64,000 nt of DNA from contig NZ_FXUY01000001.1 in the NCBI RefSeq assembly GCF_900182985.1, positions 62,001-126,000 on the forward strand, written 5' to 3'. The first letter of the stretch is position 1; every line of letters starts with the position of its first letter. Made by a program: the position numbers and the translations under genes. The stretch is from Pseudomonas helmanticensis. Its GTDB lineage: Bacteria; Pseudomonadota; Gammaproteobacteria; Pseudomonadales; Pseudomonadaceae. This document shows, piece after piece, positions 1-9,669 of the stretch. The notes below the pieces were generated by a model that saw only the letters and a list, made by a program, of their open reading frames with translations, was not told where the DNA came from and made no database searches.

Positions 1-35
1 TAATGGCCGTCGTGGTTTTGCAGGGAGATGAATAA

Positions 36-1052
36 TTGTTCACTGGACGTTGGCTGAGTGTTGTGATGCTGGTCGCCGTATTGTCCGGCTGCGGCAACGG
101 CGATTCGATGGAAAGTTTTGGTGGCCCGACCATGGGCAGCACGTGGTCGATCAAATACGTGCGCCACGCCGGTCTAGCTGATTCGGCGCAAGTTCGCGGC
201 GAAGTGGAGGGTATCCTCGCTGAAGTAGACCGTCAGATGTCGACTTACCGCAACGATTCGGATATCGAGCGCTTCAACGCCCTGCCCGCCAACAGCTGTC
301 AGATCATGCCCGCCTCGGTGCTCGAATTGGTCCGCGTCGGCGAACAGCTGTCCGTGAAAAGTGAAGGTTCCTACGATCTCACCGTCGAACCGCTGATGAA
401 TCTGTGGGGGTTTGGGCCGCAAGGGCGCGAAGAAAAAGTCCCGAGCGCCGCCGCACTGGCCGCGGTGCTGCAGCGAGTCGGTCATGAGCATCTGCACATC
501 GATGGCAGTCAACTGTGCAAGGACGCCGCCGTCGAAGTCGATTTCAACAGCATCGCCGCCGGTTATGCCGTCGATACCATTGCCGCCCGGCTCGACGCAC
601 TGGGCATCCACGATTACCTCGCCGAAGCCACCGGCGAATTGAAGGCCAAGGGCCGAAAGCTCGACGGTTCAGCGTGGCGTATCGCCCTGGAAGAGCCCCG
701 TGATGATCAACAGGTCGCCGAACGCATCATTAATGTCGACGGCTACGGCGTCTCCACCTCCGGCGATTACCGCAACTATTTCCTGCAGGATGGCCGACGC
801 TATTCCCACACCTTCGATGCCCGCACCGGTGCACCTGTCCTACACGACCTGGCGTCAGTCACGGTGATTCATCCTTCAGCGTTGATGGCCGATGGACTAT
901 CGACGCTGCTGATGATTCTCGGGCCGGAAAGGGCGTGGGACTACGCCGAAAAACATGACATTGGTGCATTCTTTGTGATTCGTGCCGATACAGGTTTTGT
1001 GATCCGCACCAGTGCGGCTTTCGCACGCCTCAGTGGCGCAAAAACTGACTGA
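36..1052 (+). CDS. apbE: FAD:protein FMN transferase (ApbE), lipoprotein
   Basis: ApbE-family proteins transfer FMN from FAD to threonines of target proteins such as the Nqr and Rnf subunits on the periplasmic side. The 338-residue product starts with a signal peptide ending in a lipobox (LSGC, Cys19) and carries the family motif GGPTMGSTW near residue 30. DFNSIAAGYAVD near residue 168 and the segment VSTSGDYRNYF near 238 are typical of the family. The start is a TTG preceded by GGGAGA; the in-frame ATG at 66 would leave a very short signal peptide. In related genomes apbE follows nqrF, which would lie just upstream. sthA follows directly, with no nqrM-like gene between them. Confidence 0.93.
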   Translation: MFTGRWLSVVMLVAVLSGCGNGDSMESFGGPTMGSTWSIKYVRHAGLADSAQVRGEVEGILAEVDRQMSTYRNDSDIERFNALPANSCQIMPASVLELVRVGEQLSVKSEGSYDLTVEPLMNLWGFGPQGREEKVPSAAALAAVLQRVGHEHLHIDGSQLCKDAAVEVDFNSIAAGYAVDTIAARLDALGIHDYLAEATGELKAKGRKLDGSAWRIALEEPRDDQQVAERIINVDGYGVSTSGDYRNYFLQDGRRYSHTFDARTGAPVLHDLASVTVIHPSALMADGLSTLLMILGPERAWDYAEKHDIGAFFVIRADTGFVIRTSAAFARLSGAKTD

Positions 1053-1249
1053 GAACAATACGAAAGCTGGCGTTGTAGTGCAGGCAAAAGTAGCCTACGA
1101 CGCGACCAAGGGTTAATGTGCGCGGCGTTGACGCTTCTATAGACTGTGTCCGGGTTCTTGATTGACCCCCAATTGTTCCTTCGCGCCGCCGTTCGGCGTG
1201 ATTTAGCCGCCGGTGCTGCTGGCACCGCGGCCTGTTCTGAGGAGTACGC

Positions 1250-2644
1250 ATGGCTGTCTACAACTACGACGTGGTGGTGCTGGGTTCCGGCCCGGCGGGA
1301 GAAGGCGCGGCAATGAACGCCGCCAAAGCAGGGCGCAAGGTCGCGATGGTCGACAGCCGTCGCCAGGTCGGCGGCAACTGCACCCACCTCGGCACCATTC
1401 CGTCCAAGGCACTGCGTCACTCGGTGCGGCAGATCATGCAGTTCAACACCAACCCAATGTTCCGGGCGATCGGCGAGCCGCGCTGGTTTTCCTTCCCGGA
1501 CGTGTTGAAAAGCGCCGAGAAAGTCATTTCCAAACAAGTCGCTTCGCGCACCGGCTACTACGCCCGTAACCGTGTCGACGTGTTCTTCGGCACCGGCAGC
1601 TTCGCCGACGAGCAAACCATCGAAGTGGTCTGCGCCAACGGCGTGGTCGAAAAACTGGTGGCCAAGCACATCATCATCGCCACCGGCTCGCGCCCGTATC
1701 GCCCGGCGGACATCGATTTCCACCACCCGCGTATCTACGATAGCGACACCATCCTCAGCCTCGGCCACACCCCGCGTAAACTGATCGTTTACGGCGCTGG
1801 CGTGATCGGTTGCGAATACGCCTCGATCTTCAGTGGTCTGGGTGTACTGGTTGAGCTGGTCGATAACCGTGGTCAGTTGCTGAGCTTCCTCGACTCGGAA
1901 ATCTCCCAGGCGTTGAGCTACCACTTCAGCAACAACAACATCACCGTGCGCCACAACGAAGATTACGATCGCGTTGAAGGCGTCGACAACGGTGTGATCC
2001 TGCACCTGAAGTCCGGCAAGAAGATCAAGGCCGATGCCTTGCTCTGGTGCAACGGTCGTACCGGTAACACCGACCAGTTGGGTCTGGAAAACATCGGCGT
2101 CAAGGTCAACAGCCGCGGCCAGATCGAAGTCGACGAGGCTTACCGCACCTGCGTACCGAACATCTACGGTGCCGGTGACGTGATTGGCTGGCCAAGCCTG
2201 GCCAGTGCCGCCCACGACCAGGGTCGTTCGGCCGCTGGCAGCATTGTCGATAACGGTAGCTGGCGCTTTGTGAATGACGTGCCGACCGGCATTTACACCA
2301 TTCCGGAGATCAGCTCGATCGGCAAGAACGAGCAGGAGCTGACCCAGGCCAAAGTGCCGTACGAAGTCGGCAAAGCGTTCTTCAAGAGCATGGCGCGTGC
2401 GCAGATCGCCGGCGAGCCGCAAGGCATGCTGAAGATCCTGTTCCACCGTGAAACCCTGGAAGTGCTGGGCGTTCACTGCTTCGGTTATCAGGCGTCGGAG
2501 ATCGTGCACATCGGTCAGGCGATCATGAGCCAGCCGGGCGAGCTGAACACGCTGAAGTACTTCGTCAACACCACGTTCAACTACCCGACCATGGCTGAAG
2601 CCTATCGGGTAGCGGCGTACGACGGCCTCAACCGGCTTTTTTGA
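1250..2644 (+). CDS. sthA: Soluble pyridine nucleotide transhydrogenase
   Basis: This cytoplasmic flavoprotein transfers hydride between NADPH and NAD+, mainly to reoxidise excess NADPH. The 464-residue length is that of SthA. Seen are the N-terminal FAD dinucleotide-binding motif ([14 protein letters not shown], residues 9-22), the [15 protein letters not shown] segment near residue 41, a second nucleotide-binding motif ([13 protein letters not shown] near 181) and the FAD-binding [12 protein letters not shown] near 307. The first Cys of the CxxxxC disulfide of related lipoamide dehydrogenases is kept, but the second is replaced (CTHLGT), as is usual in SthA. A strong GAGGAG ribosome site precedes the ATG. 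The 197 bases after apbE contain no gene. Confidence 0.97.
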   Translation: MAVYNYDVVVLGSGPAGEGAAMNAAKAGRKVAMVDSRRQVGGNCTHLGTIPSKALRHSVRQIMQFNTNPMFRAIGEPRWFSFPDVLKSAEKVISKQVASRTGYYARNRVDVFFGTGSFADEQTIEVVCANGVVEKLVAKHIIIATGSRPYRPADIDFHHPRIYDSDTILSLGHTPRKLIVYGAGVIGCEYASIFSGLGVLVELVDNRGQLLSFLDSEISQALSYHFSNNNITVRHNEDYDRVEGVDNGVILHLKSGKKIKADALLWCNGRTGNTDQLGLENIGVKVNSRGQIEVDEAYRTCVPNIYGAGDVIGWPSLASAAHDQGRSAAGSIVDNGSWRFVNDVPTGIYTIPEISSIGKNEQELTQAKVPYEVGKAFFKSMARAQIAGEPQGMLKILFHRETLEVLGVHCFGYQASEIVHIGQAIMSQPGELNTLKYFVNTTFNYPTMAEAYRVAAYDGLNRLF

Positions 2645-2686
2645 CGGGCTCCGGCCGGTGGCCTGAGCCGGCCGGGGAGACCGATT

Positions 2687-3409
2687 TCAGCAATTCTCGA
2701 GCGTGGCAGTGGCCAAACCGGGAAAGTCTGTAATCAGGCTGTCAACGCCGAAGTCGGCGAGTCTGCGCATCAGCGCAGGCTCGTTGACGGTCCACACCGA
2801 CACATGCAGCCCCTGACGCTGCGCCTTCTGCAGGCGTTCCGGCGTACACAGGGTCCAGTTCAGCGCGAGAATCTCACAGCCATAACTGGCCGCGACCTTC
2901 AACGGGTCGAGCCAGGCATATTCGGCGACCAGTCCGCGCGACACATCCGGCACCAGATCCAGCGCCGCTTTCAATACTTCCCGTGAACTCGAGGTGATTG
3001 TCACCTTGTCGAGCAGGCCATGCCGCTGGGCCATTTCACGAATCGCCAGCACCGTGGTGGCGGCGCGGGTGCGTGAAGTGCTTTTGACTTCCAGTTGCCA
3101 GTGCTCGAAATCACACTTCTCGAACAACTCTTCCAGCGTCGGAATCGGACACGGCTTGATCCAGCCCGGGCCACCCTTGCGCGCGTCGTAGGTCACCAGA
3201 TCGGCGGCGGTGTGCTCAACGACTTTGCCACGGCGGTCGGTGGTGCGCTTGAGGGTCGGGTCGTGGATGACCATCAACTCGCCGTCCTTGGACAGGTGCA
3301 GATCGAGTTCGCAACGGCGCACGCCGTGCTTGAGACATTCCTGAAAGCTGCTCAGGGTATTTTCCGGTGCTTCGCCCTTGGCGCCGCGGTGGCCGTAGAT
3401 GAGGGTCAC
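2687..3409 (-). CDS. Glycerophosphodiester phosphodiesterase
   Basis: The 240-residue protein is a compact GDPD (GlpQ/UgpQ-like) TIM-barrel enzyme that hydrolyses glycerophosphodiesters to glycerol-3-phosphate and an alcohol. It starts with the catalytic segment YGHRGAKGEAPENT (HR and E residues, 5-18), followed by ELDLHLSKDGELMVIHDP, which holds the metal-binding E/D pair and the second catalytic histidine. There is no signal peptide, so a cytoplasmic UgpQ-like role is more likely than a periplasmic GlpQ role. It lies 14 bases downstream of a PilZ gene on the same strand, so the two are probably co-transcribed. The gene ends facing sthA. Confidence 0.92.
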   Translation of the reverse strand: MTLIYGHRGAKGEAPENTLSSFQECLKHGVRRCELDLHLSKDGELMVIHDPTLKRTTDRRGKVVEHTAADLVTYDARKGGPGWIKPCPIPTLEELFEKCDFEHWQLEVKSTSRTRAATTVLAIREMAQRHGLLDKVTITSSSREVLKAALDLVPDVSRGLVAEYAWLDPLKVAASYGCEILALNWTLCTPERLQKAQRQGLHVSVWTVNEPALMRRLADFGVDSLITDFPGLATATLENC

Positions 3410-3423
3410 GGTTCTTCCTTAAA

Positions 3424-4005
3424 TTAAATGCCTGATTCGTTTTGTTCGCGGGCCAGGCGTCGTTCCTGGGCCTGCTTCTGCAAGATATAGCGGGCGAGCA
3501 ACTGACGCTGGGCATCGGTCAGGTGTTCGAACTCGGTGCCGACGTCATAACCGTCGCCCTTGCGGTCGCAATGGGTCACGCGCGCGCGCAGCAACAGGCC
3601 CAGCGCTTGCGGCATCAGCACCAGTTTCACCGACAGGTGTGCGCCGGTGGCAATCGGCGTCGGGTGCTGGAAGTCGATCCCGCCCTCGGAGATGATCACC
3701 GGTTGTGGCTCGCCGATCTGGCCGAGCACGGTCAGGGCGACCACCTGGCTGAGCAGGTCGATGCGTTTGTTCTGCGATTTCAGGAACGCGGCGATAGCCC
3801 GGTCGCGCTCGCTGATCTGGCGCAACAGGTGCTGCGACTCGAATTCGCTCAGGTGCAGTTCGCTGAGCAGGTTGAACAGCGGGGAAGCATCCTGCAACAC
3901 TTCCTGGCCTGCGGCTTCGGGAGCAGACAGGGGCCGAATTTCCAGTGCGATCGTGTCCTCGATACGGTAGTATTCGCGGCGATCTTCTTCATCTAATGTC
4001 GACAT
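3424..4005 (-). CDS. PilZ-domain protein (probable c-di-GMP effector)
   Basis: The 193-residue protein begins with DRREYYRIED, an RxxxR-type c-di-GMP-binding motif. After a helical middle section (residues 45-95) it has a PilZ-like beta-barrel around ISEGGIDF and the HCDRKGDGYDVGTEF segment. The usual D/NxSxxG motif appears as xxSEGG, so one binding residue is altered. PilZ proteins bind c-di-GMP and change partner activity; the partner here is unknown. It sits upstream of the phosphodiesterase gene and divergent from lolC. Ligand binding is inferred, not shown. Confidence 0.82.
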   Translation of the reverse strand: MSTLDEEDRREYYRIEDTIALEIRPLSAPEAAGQEVLQDASPLFNLLSELHLSEFESQHLLRQISERDRAIAAFLKSQNKRIDLLSQVVALTVLGQIGEPQPVIISEGGIDFQHPTPIATGAHLSVKLVLMPQALGLLLRARVTHCDRKGDGYDVGTEFEHLTDAQRQLLARYILQKQAQERRLAREQNESGI

Positions 4006-4099
4006 GGCGAACCCATGGTAGCGGCGGTGGTCTGAGTGTAAAGCTGGTTATCGACCCCCGCCACAAGGACGTTCCTTTTCCCTCCGAACAAGCCCCGAC

Positions 4100-5350
4100 A
4101 TGTTCAGACCTCTCTTCGTATTTATCGGCACGCGTTATACCCGTGCAAAGCGTCGCAATCATTTTGTGTCATTCATTTCCCTGACTTCGATGATCGGGCT
4201 CGCCCTTGGCGTGGTCGTGATGATCGTCGTGCTGTCGGTGATGAATGGCTTCGATCATGAGATGCGCACCCGCGTGTTGGGCATGGTGCCCCACGCGACC
4301 ATTGAATCCACTGAGCCGATCAACGATTGGCAAAGCCTGGCCACCAAGGTCAAGCAGAACCCGCAGGTGACGGCCGTTGCGCCGTTCACCCAGATGCAGG
4401 GGCTGCTGACCAACAACGGTCAGGTCTCCAAGGTGTTGCTCAATGCCATCGACCCTGCGCTCGAACGCAATGTGTCGATCATCGACAACTTCATGAAGCA
4501 GGGCAAACTCGACGATTTGACGCCGGGCAGTTTCGGCATCGTCATCGGCGACAAGGCCGCGACCAAGCTCGGTGTCGGCATTGGTGACAAGGTCACCTTC
4601 GTCGCGCCGGAGGTCAGCGTGACCCCGGCCGGGATGTTCCCGCGCATGAAGCGCTTCACCGTGGTCGGCATTTTCCATGTCGGCGCTGGCGAACTCGACG
4701 GCTATCTGGGCGTGACCAATCTGCAGGATCTGGCGAAGATGCACCGCTGGAAGCCTGATCAGGTGCAGGGCATCCGCCTGAAGTTCGATGACTTGTTCCA
4801 GGCGCCGCGCGTGGCATGGAACATCGCCCAGCAACTTGGCGAAGACCATTATTACGCCCGCGACTGGACGCGCACCCACGGCAATCTGTATCAGGCGATC
4901 CGCATGGAAAAAGCCATGATCGGCCTGCTGTTGCTGCTGATCGTTGCTGTTGCCGCGTTCAACATCATTTCCACGCTGGTGATGGTGGTCAACGACAAGA
5001 AGGGCGACATCGCCATTCTGCGTACGTTGGGCGCAACGCCGGGCACGATCATGCGCACGTTCATGGTGCAAGGCACGGTGATCGGCGTGGTCGGCACGGC
5101 CATCGGTGCGGTGGTCGGGATTTTCGCCGCGCTTAACGTCAGCGCAGCCATCGCGGCATTGGAAGGCCTGATCGGCCATAAATTCCTTAATGCTGACGTG
5201 TATTTCATTGATTATCTTCCGTCGCAGGTGCAGAGCCAGGATGTGGTCATGGTCTGCGCAGCGGCGTTGGTCCTGAGTTTCCTCGCCACCCTGTATCCAG
5301 CCTGGCGTGCCGCGCGCACCCAGCCGGCGGAGGCGTTACGTTATGAGTGA
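4100..5350 (+). CDS. lolC: Lipoprotein-releasing ABC transporter permease (LolC/LolE family)
   Basis: This inner-membrane permease of the Lol system extracts outer-membrane lipoproteins and passes them to LolA. The 416-residue protein has the family start [19 protein letters not shown], a first membrane helix at about residues 25-47, a large periplasmic domain (about 48-265) and three C-terminal helices from about 270 on, including [18 protein letters not shown]. It ends [14 protein letters not shown], as in the family. It overlaps the lolD start by 8 bases. A close paralog (lolE) follows lolD, giving a C-D-E order. Which paralog is C and which is E is taken from gene order. Confidence 0.93.
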   Translation: MFRPLFVFIGTRYTRAKRRNHFVSFISLTSMIGLALGVVVMIVVLSVMNGFDHEMRTRVLGMVPHATIESTEPINDWQSLATKVKQNPQVTAVAPFTQMQGLLTNNGQVSKVLLNAIDPALERNVSIIDNFMKQGKLDDLTPGSFGIVIGDKAATKLGVGIGDKVTFVAPEVSVTPAGMFPRMKRFTVVGIFHVGAGELDGYLGVTNLQDLAKMHRWKPDQVQGIRLKFDDLFQAPRVAWNIAQQLGEDHYYARDWTRTHGNLYQAIRMEKAMIGLLLLLIVAVAAFNIISTLVMVVNDKKGDIAILRTLGATPGTIMRTFMVQGTVIGVVGTAIGAVVGIFAALNVSAAIAALEGLIGHKFLNADVYFIDYLPSQVQSQDVVMVCAAALVLSFLATLYPAWRAARTQPAEALRYE

Positions 5351-6041
5351 GTCGGGCATGAGTGAACAAGCAATCTTGAGCTGCCGCAACCTGGGCAAAT
5401 CCTACGAGGAAGGCCCGGAATCGGTAGAAGTACTGGCCGGCCTGCAACTGGAGTTGCACCCGGGTGAGCGCGTGGCAATCGTTGGCACCTCGGGTTCGGG
5501 CAAAAGTACTTTGCTCAATCTGCTCGGTGGTCTCGATACGCCCACCAAGGGCAGTGTCTGGCTCGACGGCGAAGAGTTGTCGGCGCTGAGCGAAAAGAAG
5601 CGTGGCCTGCTGCGTAACCGTTCGCTCGGTTTCGTTTACCAGTTCCACCATTTGCTGCCGGAATTCACTGCGCTGGAAAATGTGTGCATGCCGCTGCTGA
5701 TCGGCAAGACGCCGATCCCTGAAGCGCGTCAGCGTGCGACTGCTTTGCTGGAACGAGTCGGCCTCGGCCATCGCCTTGAGCACAAGCCATCCGAACTGTC
5801 CGGTGGTGAGCGTCAGCGTGTCGCCATCGCCCGCGCGCTGGTGAACAAGCCAGGCCTGGTGATGCTCGACGAGCCGACCGGCAACCTCGACTCCCACACC
5901 GCGCAAGGCATTCAGGATTTGATGCTGGAACTCAGCACCTCAATGCGCACCGCGTTTCTGGTGGTGACTCACGACATGAACCTGGCCCGCCAGATGGACC
6001 GCGTGCTGCACCTGCAAGAAGGTTGCCTCACGCCTGTCTGA
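5343..6041 (+). CDS. lolD: Lipoprotein-releasing ABC transporter ATPase
   Basis: LolD is the ATPase that powers LolCDE. The protein has Walker [10 protein letters not shown], a Q-loop region ending [12 protein letters not shown], the ABC signature [15 protein letters not shown], Walker [13 protein letters not shown] and the H-loop [12 protein letters not shown] is characteristic of LolD. The ATG chosen at 5343 overlaps the lolC stop (232 residues); a second ATG at 5358 is possible. An upstream in-frame extension to 5307 would lie inside lolC and has no family match. Confidence 0.95.
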   Translation: MSESGMSEQAILSCRNLGKSYEEGPESVEVLAGLQLELHPGERVAIVGTSGSGKSTLLNLLGGLDTPTKGSVWLDGEELSALSEKKRGLLRNRSLGFVYQFHHLLPEFTALENVCMPLLIGKTPIPEARQRATALLERVGLGHRLEHKPSELSGGERQRVAIARALVNKPGLVMLDEPTGNLDSHTAQGIQDLMLELSTSMRTAFLVVTHDMNLARQMDRVLHLQEGCLTPV

Positions 6042-6050
6042 TTGGCTGCA

Positions 6051-6087
6051 ACCCGACGTCTGCAAAGGCGTCGGGTCTTTTATTTTT
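6051..6087 (+). terminator. Intrinsic terminator between lolD and lolE
   Basis: A perfect 8-bp stem (ACCCGACG at 6051-6058, CGTCGGGT at 6069-6076) with a 10-base loop is followed by CTTTTATTTTTAT. It lies after the lolD stop and 18 bases before the lolE start, inside what looks like one functional unit. It probably reduces read-through into lolE. Confidence 0.75.
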
Positions 6088-6104
6088 ATACGGTGCCCCA
6101 GCGA

Positions 6105-7349
6105 ATGTTCAGACCGTTATCGATCTTTATCGGCACGCGCTATACCCGCGCCAAGCGCCGCAATCGCTTTGTTTCGTTCATTTCGATGACCTCGATGATC
6201 GGTCTCGCCCTCGGCGTGCTGGCGATGATCGTGGTGTTGTCGGTAATGAACGGCTTCCAGCGCGAGATGAGCTCGCGCATCCTCGGCATGGTGCCGCACG
6301 CGACCATCGTTGGCGTAAAGCCGATCGATGACTGGCAGCCGGTTGCCGCCGCCGCGATGAAGAATCCCGAAGTGACCGCCGCCGTCCCGTTCACTGAAAT
6401 GGAAGGCATGCTCTCCTATAAAGGGTTGATGCAGCCGATCCAGATCAGCGGCGTTGATCCCGCCCAGGAAGGCAAGGTGTCGATCGTTGCCCAACACATT
6501 GTGCAGGGCCGTCTCGATGACTTGAAACCGGGCGAGTTCGGTGTGGTGATCGGTGAGATTACTGCGCGTCGTTTCCGTCTCAACGTCGGCGACAAAATCA
6601 CCCTGATCGTCCCGGAAGTCAGCACCGCACCGGGTGGCATCACCCCGCGTATGCAGCGGCTGAACGTGGTGGGCGTGTTCAAGGTCGGCGCCGAACTGGA
6701 CGGCTCGATGGGCCTGATCCACGTGGCTGACGCCGCGACCATGCAGCACTGGCAGCCGAATCAGGTGCAGAGCGTGCGTCTGGCGGTCAAGGATCTGTAT
6801 GCCGCGCCGAAGGTGTCCTCGGACATCGCCGCCAGTTTGGGCGCGGAGTTCAAGGCTGACGACTGGACTCACACCCAAGGCAGTCTGTTCAGCGCGATGA
6901 AGATGGAAAAAACCATGATCGGCCTGCTGTTGCTGATGATCGTCGCGGTGGCGGCGTTCAACATCATCGCGACGCTGATCATGGTGGTGAACGACAAGGG
7001 CGCGGACATCGCGATTCTCCGTACCATCGGCGCCACGCCACGGCAGATCATGGCGATCTTCATGGTGCAAGGCACGGTGATTGGCATTGTCGGCACCATT
7101 ATTGGCGGCGTACTGGGCGTGATTGCTGCGCTGAATGTCAGCGAGATGGTTGGCTGGATCGAGCGCGTGAGCGGGCAGCATATCTTCAGTTCTGACGTGT
7201 ACTTCGTCAGCAATCTGCCGTCGGAATTGCAGGCTGGGGATGTGCTGTTGATCTGCTCGGCGGGGTTCATTCTAAGCTTCTTGGCAACGGTGTACCCGGC
7301 GTGGCGAGCGGCGAAGATCGAGCCAGCTCACGCCCTGAGATATTCGTAA
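6105..7349 (+). CDS. lolE: Lipoprotein-releasing ABC transporter permease (second LolC/LolE paralog)
   Basis: This is the second permease of the lipoprotein-releasing complex and closely resembles the lolC product along its whole length (start [19 protein letters not shown], helices near residues 25-47 and the [18 protein letters not shown] segment, end RAAKIEPAHALRYS). The start at 6105 matches the paralog start; an in-frame extension to 6042 would run through the terminator hairpin. The product is 414 residues. LolCDE normally contains one LolC and one LolE, so the pair is expected and not a sequence duplication artefact. Confidence 0.92.
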   Translation: MFRPLSIFIGTRYTRAKRRNRFVSFISMTSMIGLALGVLAMIVVLSVMNGFQREMSSRILGMVPHATIVGVKPIDDWQPVAAAAMKNPEVTAAVPFTEMEGMLSYKGLMQPIQISGVDPAQEGKVSIVAQHIVQGRLDDLKPGEFGVVIGEITARRFRLNVGDKITLIVPEVSTAPGGITPRMQRLNVVGVFKVGAELDGSMGLIHVADAATMQHWQPNQVQSVRLAVKDLYAAPKVSSDIAASLGAEFKADDWTHTQGSLFSAMKMEKTMIGLLLLMIVAVAAFNIIATLIMVVNDKGADIAILRTIGATPRQIMAIFMVQGTVIGIVGTIIGGVLGVIAALNVSEMVGWIERVSGQHIFSSDVYFVSNLPSELQAGDVLLICSAGFILSFLATVYPAWRAAKIEPAHALRYS

Positions 7350-7363
7350 GCGACCTCCATGCT

Positions 7364-7470
7364 CGTTCCCACGCTCTGCGTGGGAATGCCTCAACGGACG
7401 CTCCGCGTTCGGCTCTGCAGGGGACGCGGAGCGTCCCGGGCGGCATTCCCACGCAGAGCGTGGGAACGAT
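7364..7470. repeat. Long inverted-repeat intergenic element, copy 1
   Basis: Outer arms CGTTCCCACGC and GCGTGGGAACG enclose nested palindromes, including GGGACGCGGAGCGTCCC. The inner copies GCGTGGGAATGCC and GGCATTCCCACGC also pair. The right end (GATCAGG) supplies the stop codon of the sensor kinase gene on the minus strand. A second copy lies at 27782-27891. Confidence 0.9.
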
Positions 7471-8816
7471 CAGGTTCGAGGCAACTCGATCACAAAGCGC
7501 GTCCACCCCAACTCTGATTCGCAATGAATCTGCCCACCATGGGCCCGGACGATCGACTGTGTAATCGCCAACCCCAGCCCCGCATGCTCACTGCTGCCTT
7601 CCTGTCGCGCCGGGTCGGCCCGATAAAACCGGTCAAACAATCGCGGTAACAATTCTGTTGAAATCCCTTTTCCACTGTTTTCAACCGAAATACGCACAGC
7701 GCCCGGTTGATCAACGATCCGCACGCTCAAATCACCCCCAGCCGGGGTAAACCGCAGCGCGTTATCGAGCAAATTCGACAAAGCGCGGCGCAACATGTTG
7801 CGGTCACCTTCGATCCGCGCATGACCCTCACGTGTCAACGTCACTCCGGCGTCCTCCGCCAGCGGCGCAAAAAACTCCAGCAACACATCAGCCTCATCCT
7901 TCAGTTCCAGCGGTTCACGCTTGGGCATCAGCAAACCGTGGTCAGCTTTGGCCAGGTACAGCATGTCGTTGACCAGTTGCGCCATCCATTGCAGCTCTTC
8001 GAGGTTGCTGTGCAGCGCTTCGCGGTAATCCTCGATCGGCCTTGGACGGGTGAGGGTGACTTGCGTGTGGGTCAGCAGGTTCGACAGTGGCGTGCGCAAT
8101 TCATGGGCAATGTCAGCAGAGAACGCCGAGAGGCGCTGAAACGAGTCGTCGAGTCGTGCGAGCATGGCGTTGAAGCTGTGGGCCATTTCCGCAAGCTCTG
8201 GCGGCATTTGCTCTTGCGACAGGCGGGCATTCAGCGACTGTGCGGAAATCCCACGGGCCACCGCGCTCATGCGCCGCAACGGGCGCAAACCGCTGCGTGC
8301 CGCCCAGGCACCGAGCAGCGCCGTCGCCAATGCCGAGAGCCCGACCGTGAGCCAGATCAAGTGCTGCATGCGTTGCAGGAAGTGTTGGTGATGGGTGATG
8401 TCGAGCAGCAGGCTCAGTTGTGGCGAATCGGTTTTATCGGGATAGAGCGGGGCGTTGAGCACGCGGTAATCGGTGCCGTCATTGCTGATCGTCGACAAGC
8501 CGGTTTGTTGGGGGAAATTCCTGGGAATCTGCGTCGAACTGTCATACCAGCGCTGGCCATCAGCGCCGGTGATACGTAGCGACAAATCGGCTTGACGACT
8601 GAGCTCATCCGCGAGTCGCACTTCACGCTGAGCAGGCTGAAGATCCTGCAGGGCGCGGCGCAGGCCAATCAGTTTGCCATCCAGTTGTTGCTGGTCGAGT
8701 TCGATGAAATGCGCCTCGCTGGCACGGTTGAACAACACCCCGGCGAACAACGAAACCACGGCGGTGCAAGCGGCAAACAACAAGGCCAGGCGTGAACTCA
8801 AGGACAGTCGGCGCAT
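7470..8816 (-). CDS. copS: Heavy-metal-type sensor histidine kinase (CopS/CusS-like)
   Basis: The 448-residue kinase has an N-terminal membrane helix (about 8-28), a periplasmic sensing region, a second helix near 155-175, HAMP, an H-box (FSADIAHELRTPLSN, His about 237), an N-box (LSNLLDNALRF) and a GLGLAI G-box. It overlaps the response regulator gene by 1 base (ATGA-type coupling). Neighbours (regulator, then a divergent cupredoxin gene) point to copper sensing; the metal specificity is inferred. Its stop codon lies in the adjacent repeat element. Confidence 0.88.
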   Translation of the reverse strand: MRRLSLSSRLALLFAACTAVVSLFAGVLFNRASEAHFIELDQQQLDGKLIGLRRALQDLQPAQREVRLADELSRQADLSLRITGADGQRWYDSSTQIPRNFPQQTGLSTISNDGTDYRVLNAPLYPDKTDSPQLSLLLDITHHQHFLQRMQHLIWLTVGLSALATALLGAWAARSGLRPLRRMSAVARGISAQSLNARLSQEQMPPELAEMAHSFNAMLARLDDSFQRLSAFSADIAHELRTPLSNLLTHTQVTLTRPRPIEDYREALHSNLEELQWMAQLVNDMLYLAKADHGLLMPKREPLELKDEADVLLEFFAPLAEDAGVTLTREGHARIEGDRNMLRRALSNLLDNALRFTPAGGDLSVRIVDQPGAVRISVENSGKGISTELLPRLFDRFYRADPARQEGSSEHAGLGLAITQSIVRAHGGQIHCESELGWTRFVIELPRT

Positions 8817-9496
8817 CAGACTGCGCGCTCTTCAAGCACATAGCCCATGCCGCGTACGGTGTGGATCAGTTTGTTGGGGAAGTCGTCGTCGATCTTCAGA
8901 CGCAAGCGGCGAATTGCCACTTCGATGACATTGGTGTCGCTGTCGAAATTCATGTCCCAGACCTGCGAGGCGATCAGCGATTTCGGCAGCACTTCGCCCT
9001 GGCGACGCAAGAGCATTTCCAACAGGGCGAATTCCTTGGCGGTCAGGTCGATGCGCTGGCCACTGCGTTCGACCCGGCGACGGATCAGATCCAGGCGCAG
9101 ATCGGCCAGTTGCAGACTGGTTTCCTGCGGCGTGCCGCTGCCGCGACGCAACAGGCTGCGTACCCGCGCCAGCAGTTCGGAGAAGGCGAACGGTTTGACC
9201 AGATAATCGTCGGCACCCAGTTCGAGGCCGTGAACCCTGTCCTCCACTGCGTCTTTGGCGGTCAGAAAAAGTACCGGCGTATCCAGCCCGGCACTGCGCA
9301 CCGCGTGCAGAATCTGCCAGCCATTGCGCCCCGGCAACATCACATCGAGGATCAACAGCGCATACTCACCGCTCAAGGCCAATTGCTGGCCGCTGTTGCC
9401 GTCGGCCACCAGCTCGGTGTTGAACCCGGCCTCAGTCAGGCCCTGGCGCAGGTATTGGCCGGTTTTTGCTTGGTCTTCGACGATCAACAGTTTCAT
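8816..9496 (-). CDS. copR: OmpR/PhoB-type response regulator (CopR/CusR-like)
   Basis: The 226-residue regulator has a receiver domain with acidic residues near the N-terminus (VEDQ), phospho-acceptor Asp51 ([13 protein letters not shown]) and the conserved Lys in [15 protein letters not shown], followed by a C-terminal winged helix ([22 protein letters not shown] through VRGMGYVLE). It is the first gene of a two-gene operon with the kinase and is divergent from the cupredoxin gene; a cop-box-like site lies between. It probably activates the cupredoxin gene and its own operon in response to copper. Confidence 0.9.
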   Translation of the reverse strand: MKLLIVEDQAKTGQYLRQGLTEAGFNTELVADGNSGQQLALSGEYALLILDVMLPGRNGWQILHAVRSAGLDTPVLFLTAKDAVEDRVHGLELGADDYLVKPFAFSELLARVRSLLRRGSGTPQETSLQLADLRLDLIRRRVERSGQRIDLTAKEFALLEMLLRRQGEVLPKSLIASQVWDMNFDSDTNVIEVAIRRLRLKIDDDFPNKLIHTVRGMGYVLEERAV

Positions 9497-9577
9497 GGGC
9501 GACTCGGGTTGTCCGGGGTGATTCGGGTTCTGGTAACGAAAGCTTTATAGCGTGACAGCAGACGACAGGCGCCAACC

Positions 9578-9592
9578 TGACAAAGTTGTAAT
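9578..9592. promoter_or_regulatory. Candidate CopR-binding box
   Basis: TGACAAAGTTGTAAT is an imperfect dyad resembling the TGACA-n-TTGT-AT boxes bound by CopR/CusR/PcoR regulators. It lies in the 173-base divergent region between copR and the cupredoxin gene. The assignment rests on motif resemblance and position. Confidence 0.5.
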
Positions 9593-9669
9593 CTGCCTGT
9601 CAGCTTGATGCCAGCGCAGGCCGGCTAAAGTTTCCCACAAGCTGAACCTTATCTTGTTGGAGTACGACC

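Noticed and set aside
1053..1249. An nqrM-like gene between apbE and sthA
   Set aside because: No reading frame with the Cys-rich nqrM pattern is present in the 197 bases.
941..2509. Long minus-strand reading frame of 522 codons opposite sthA
   Set aside because: It lies entirely against sthA, whose product has all family motifs. The translation is rich in Asp, His, Val and Ala in the pattern typical of a GC-rich gene read on the opposite strand, with no recognisable domain.
2645..2686. Intrinsic terminator after sthA
   Set aside because: A GC-rich CCGGCC/GGCCGG pairing exists but no T tract follows on either strand.
4100..7349. lolC and lolE as an assembly duplication
   Set aside because: The two genes differ throughout and lie on either side of lolD, as expected for the two permeases of the complex.
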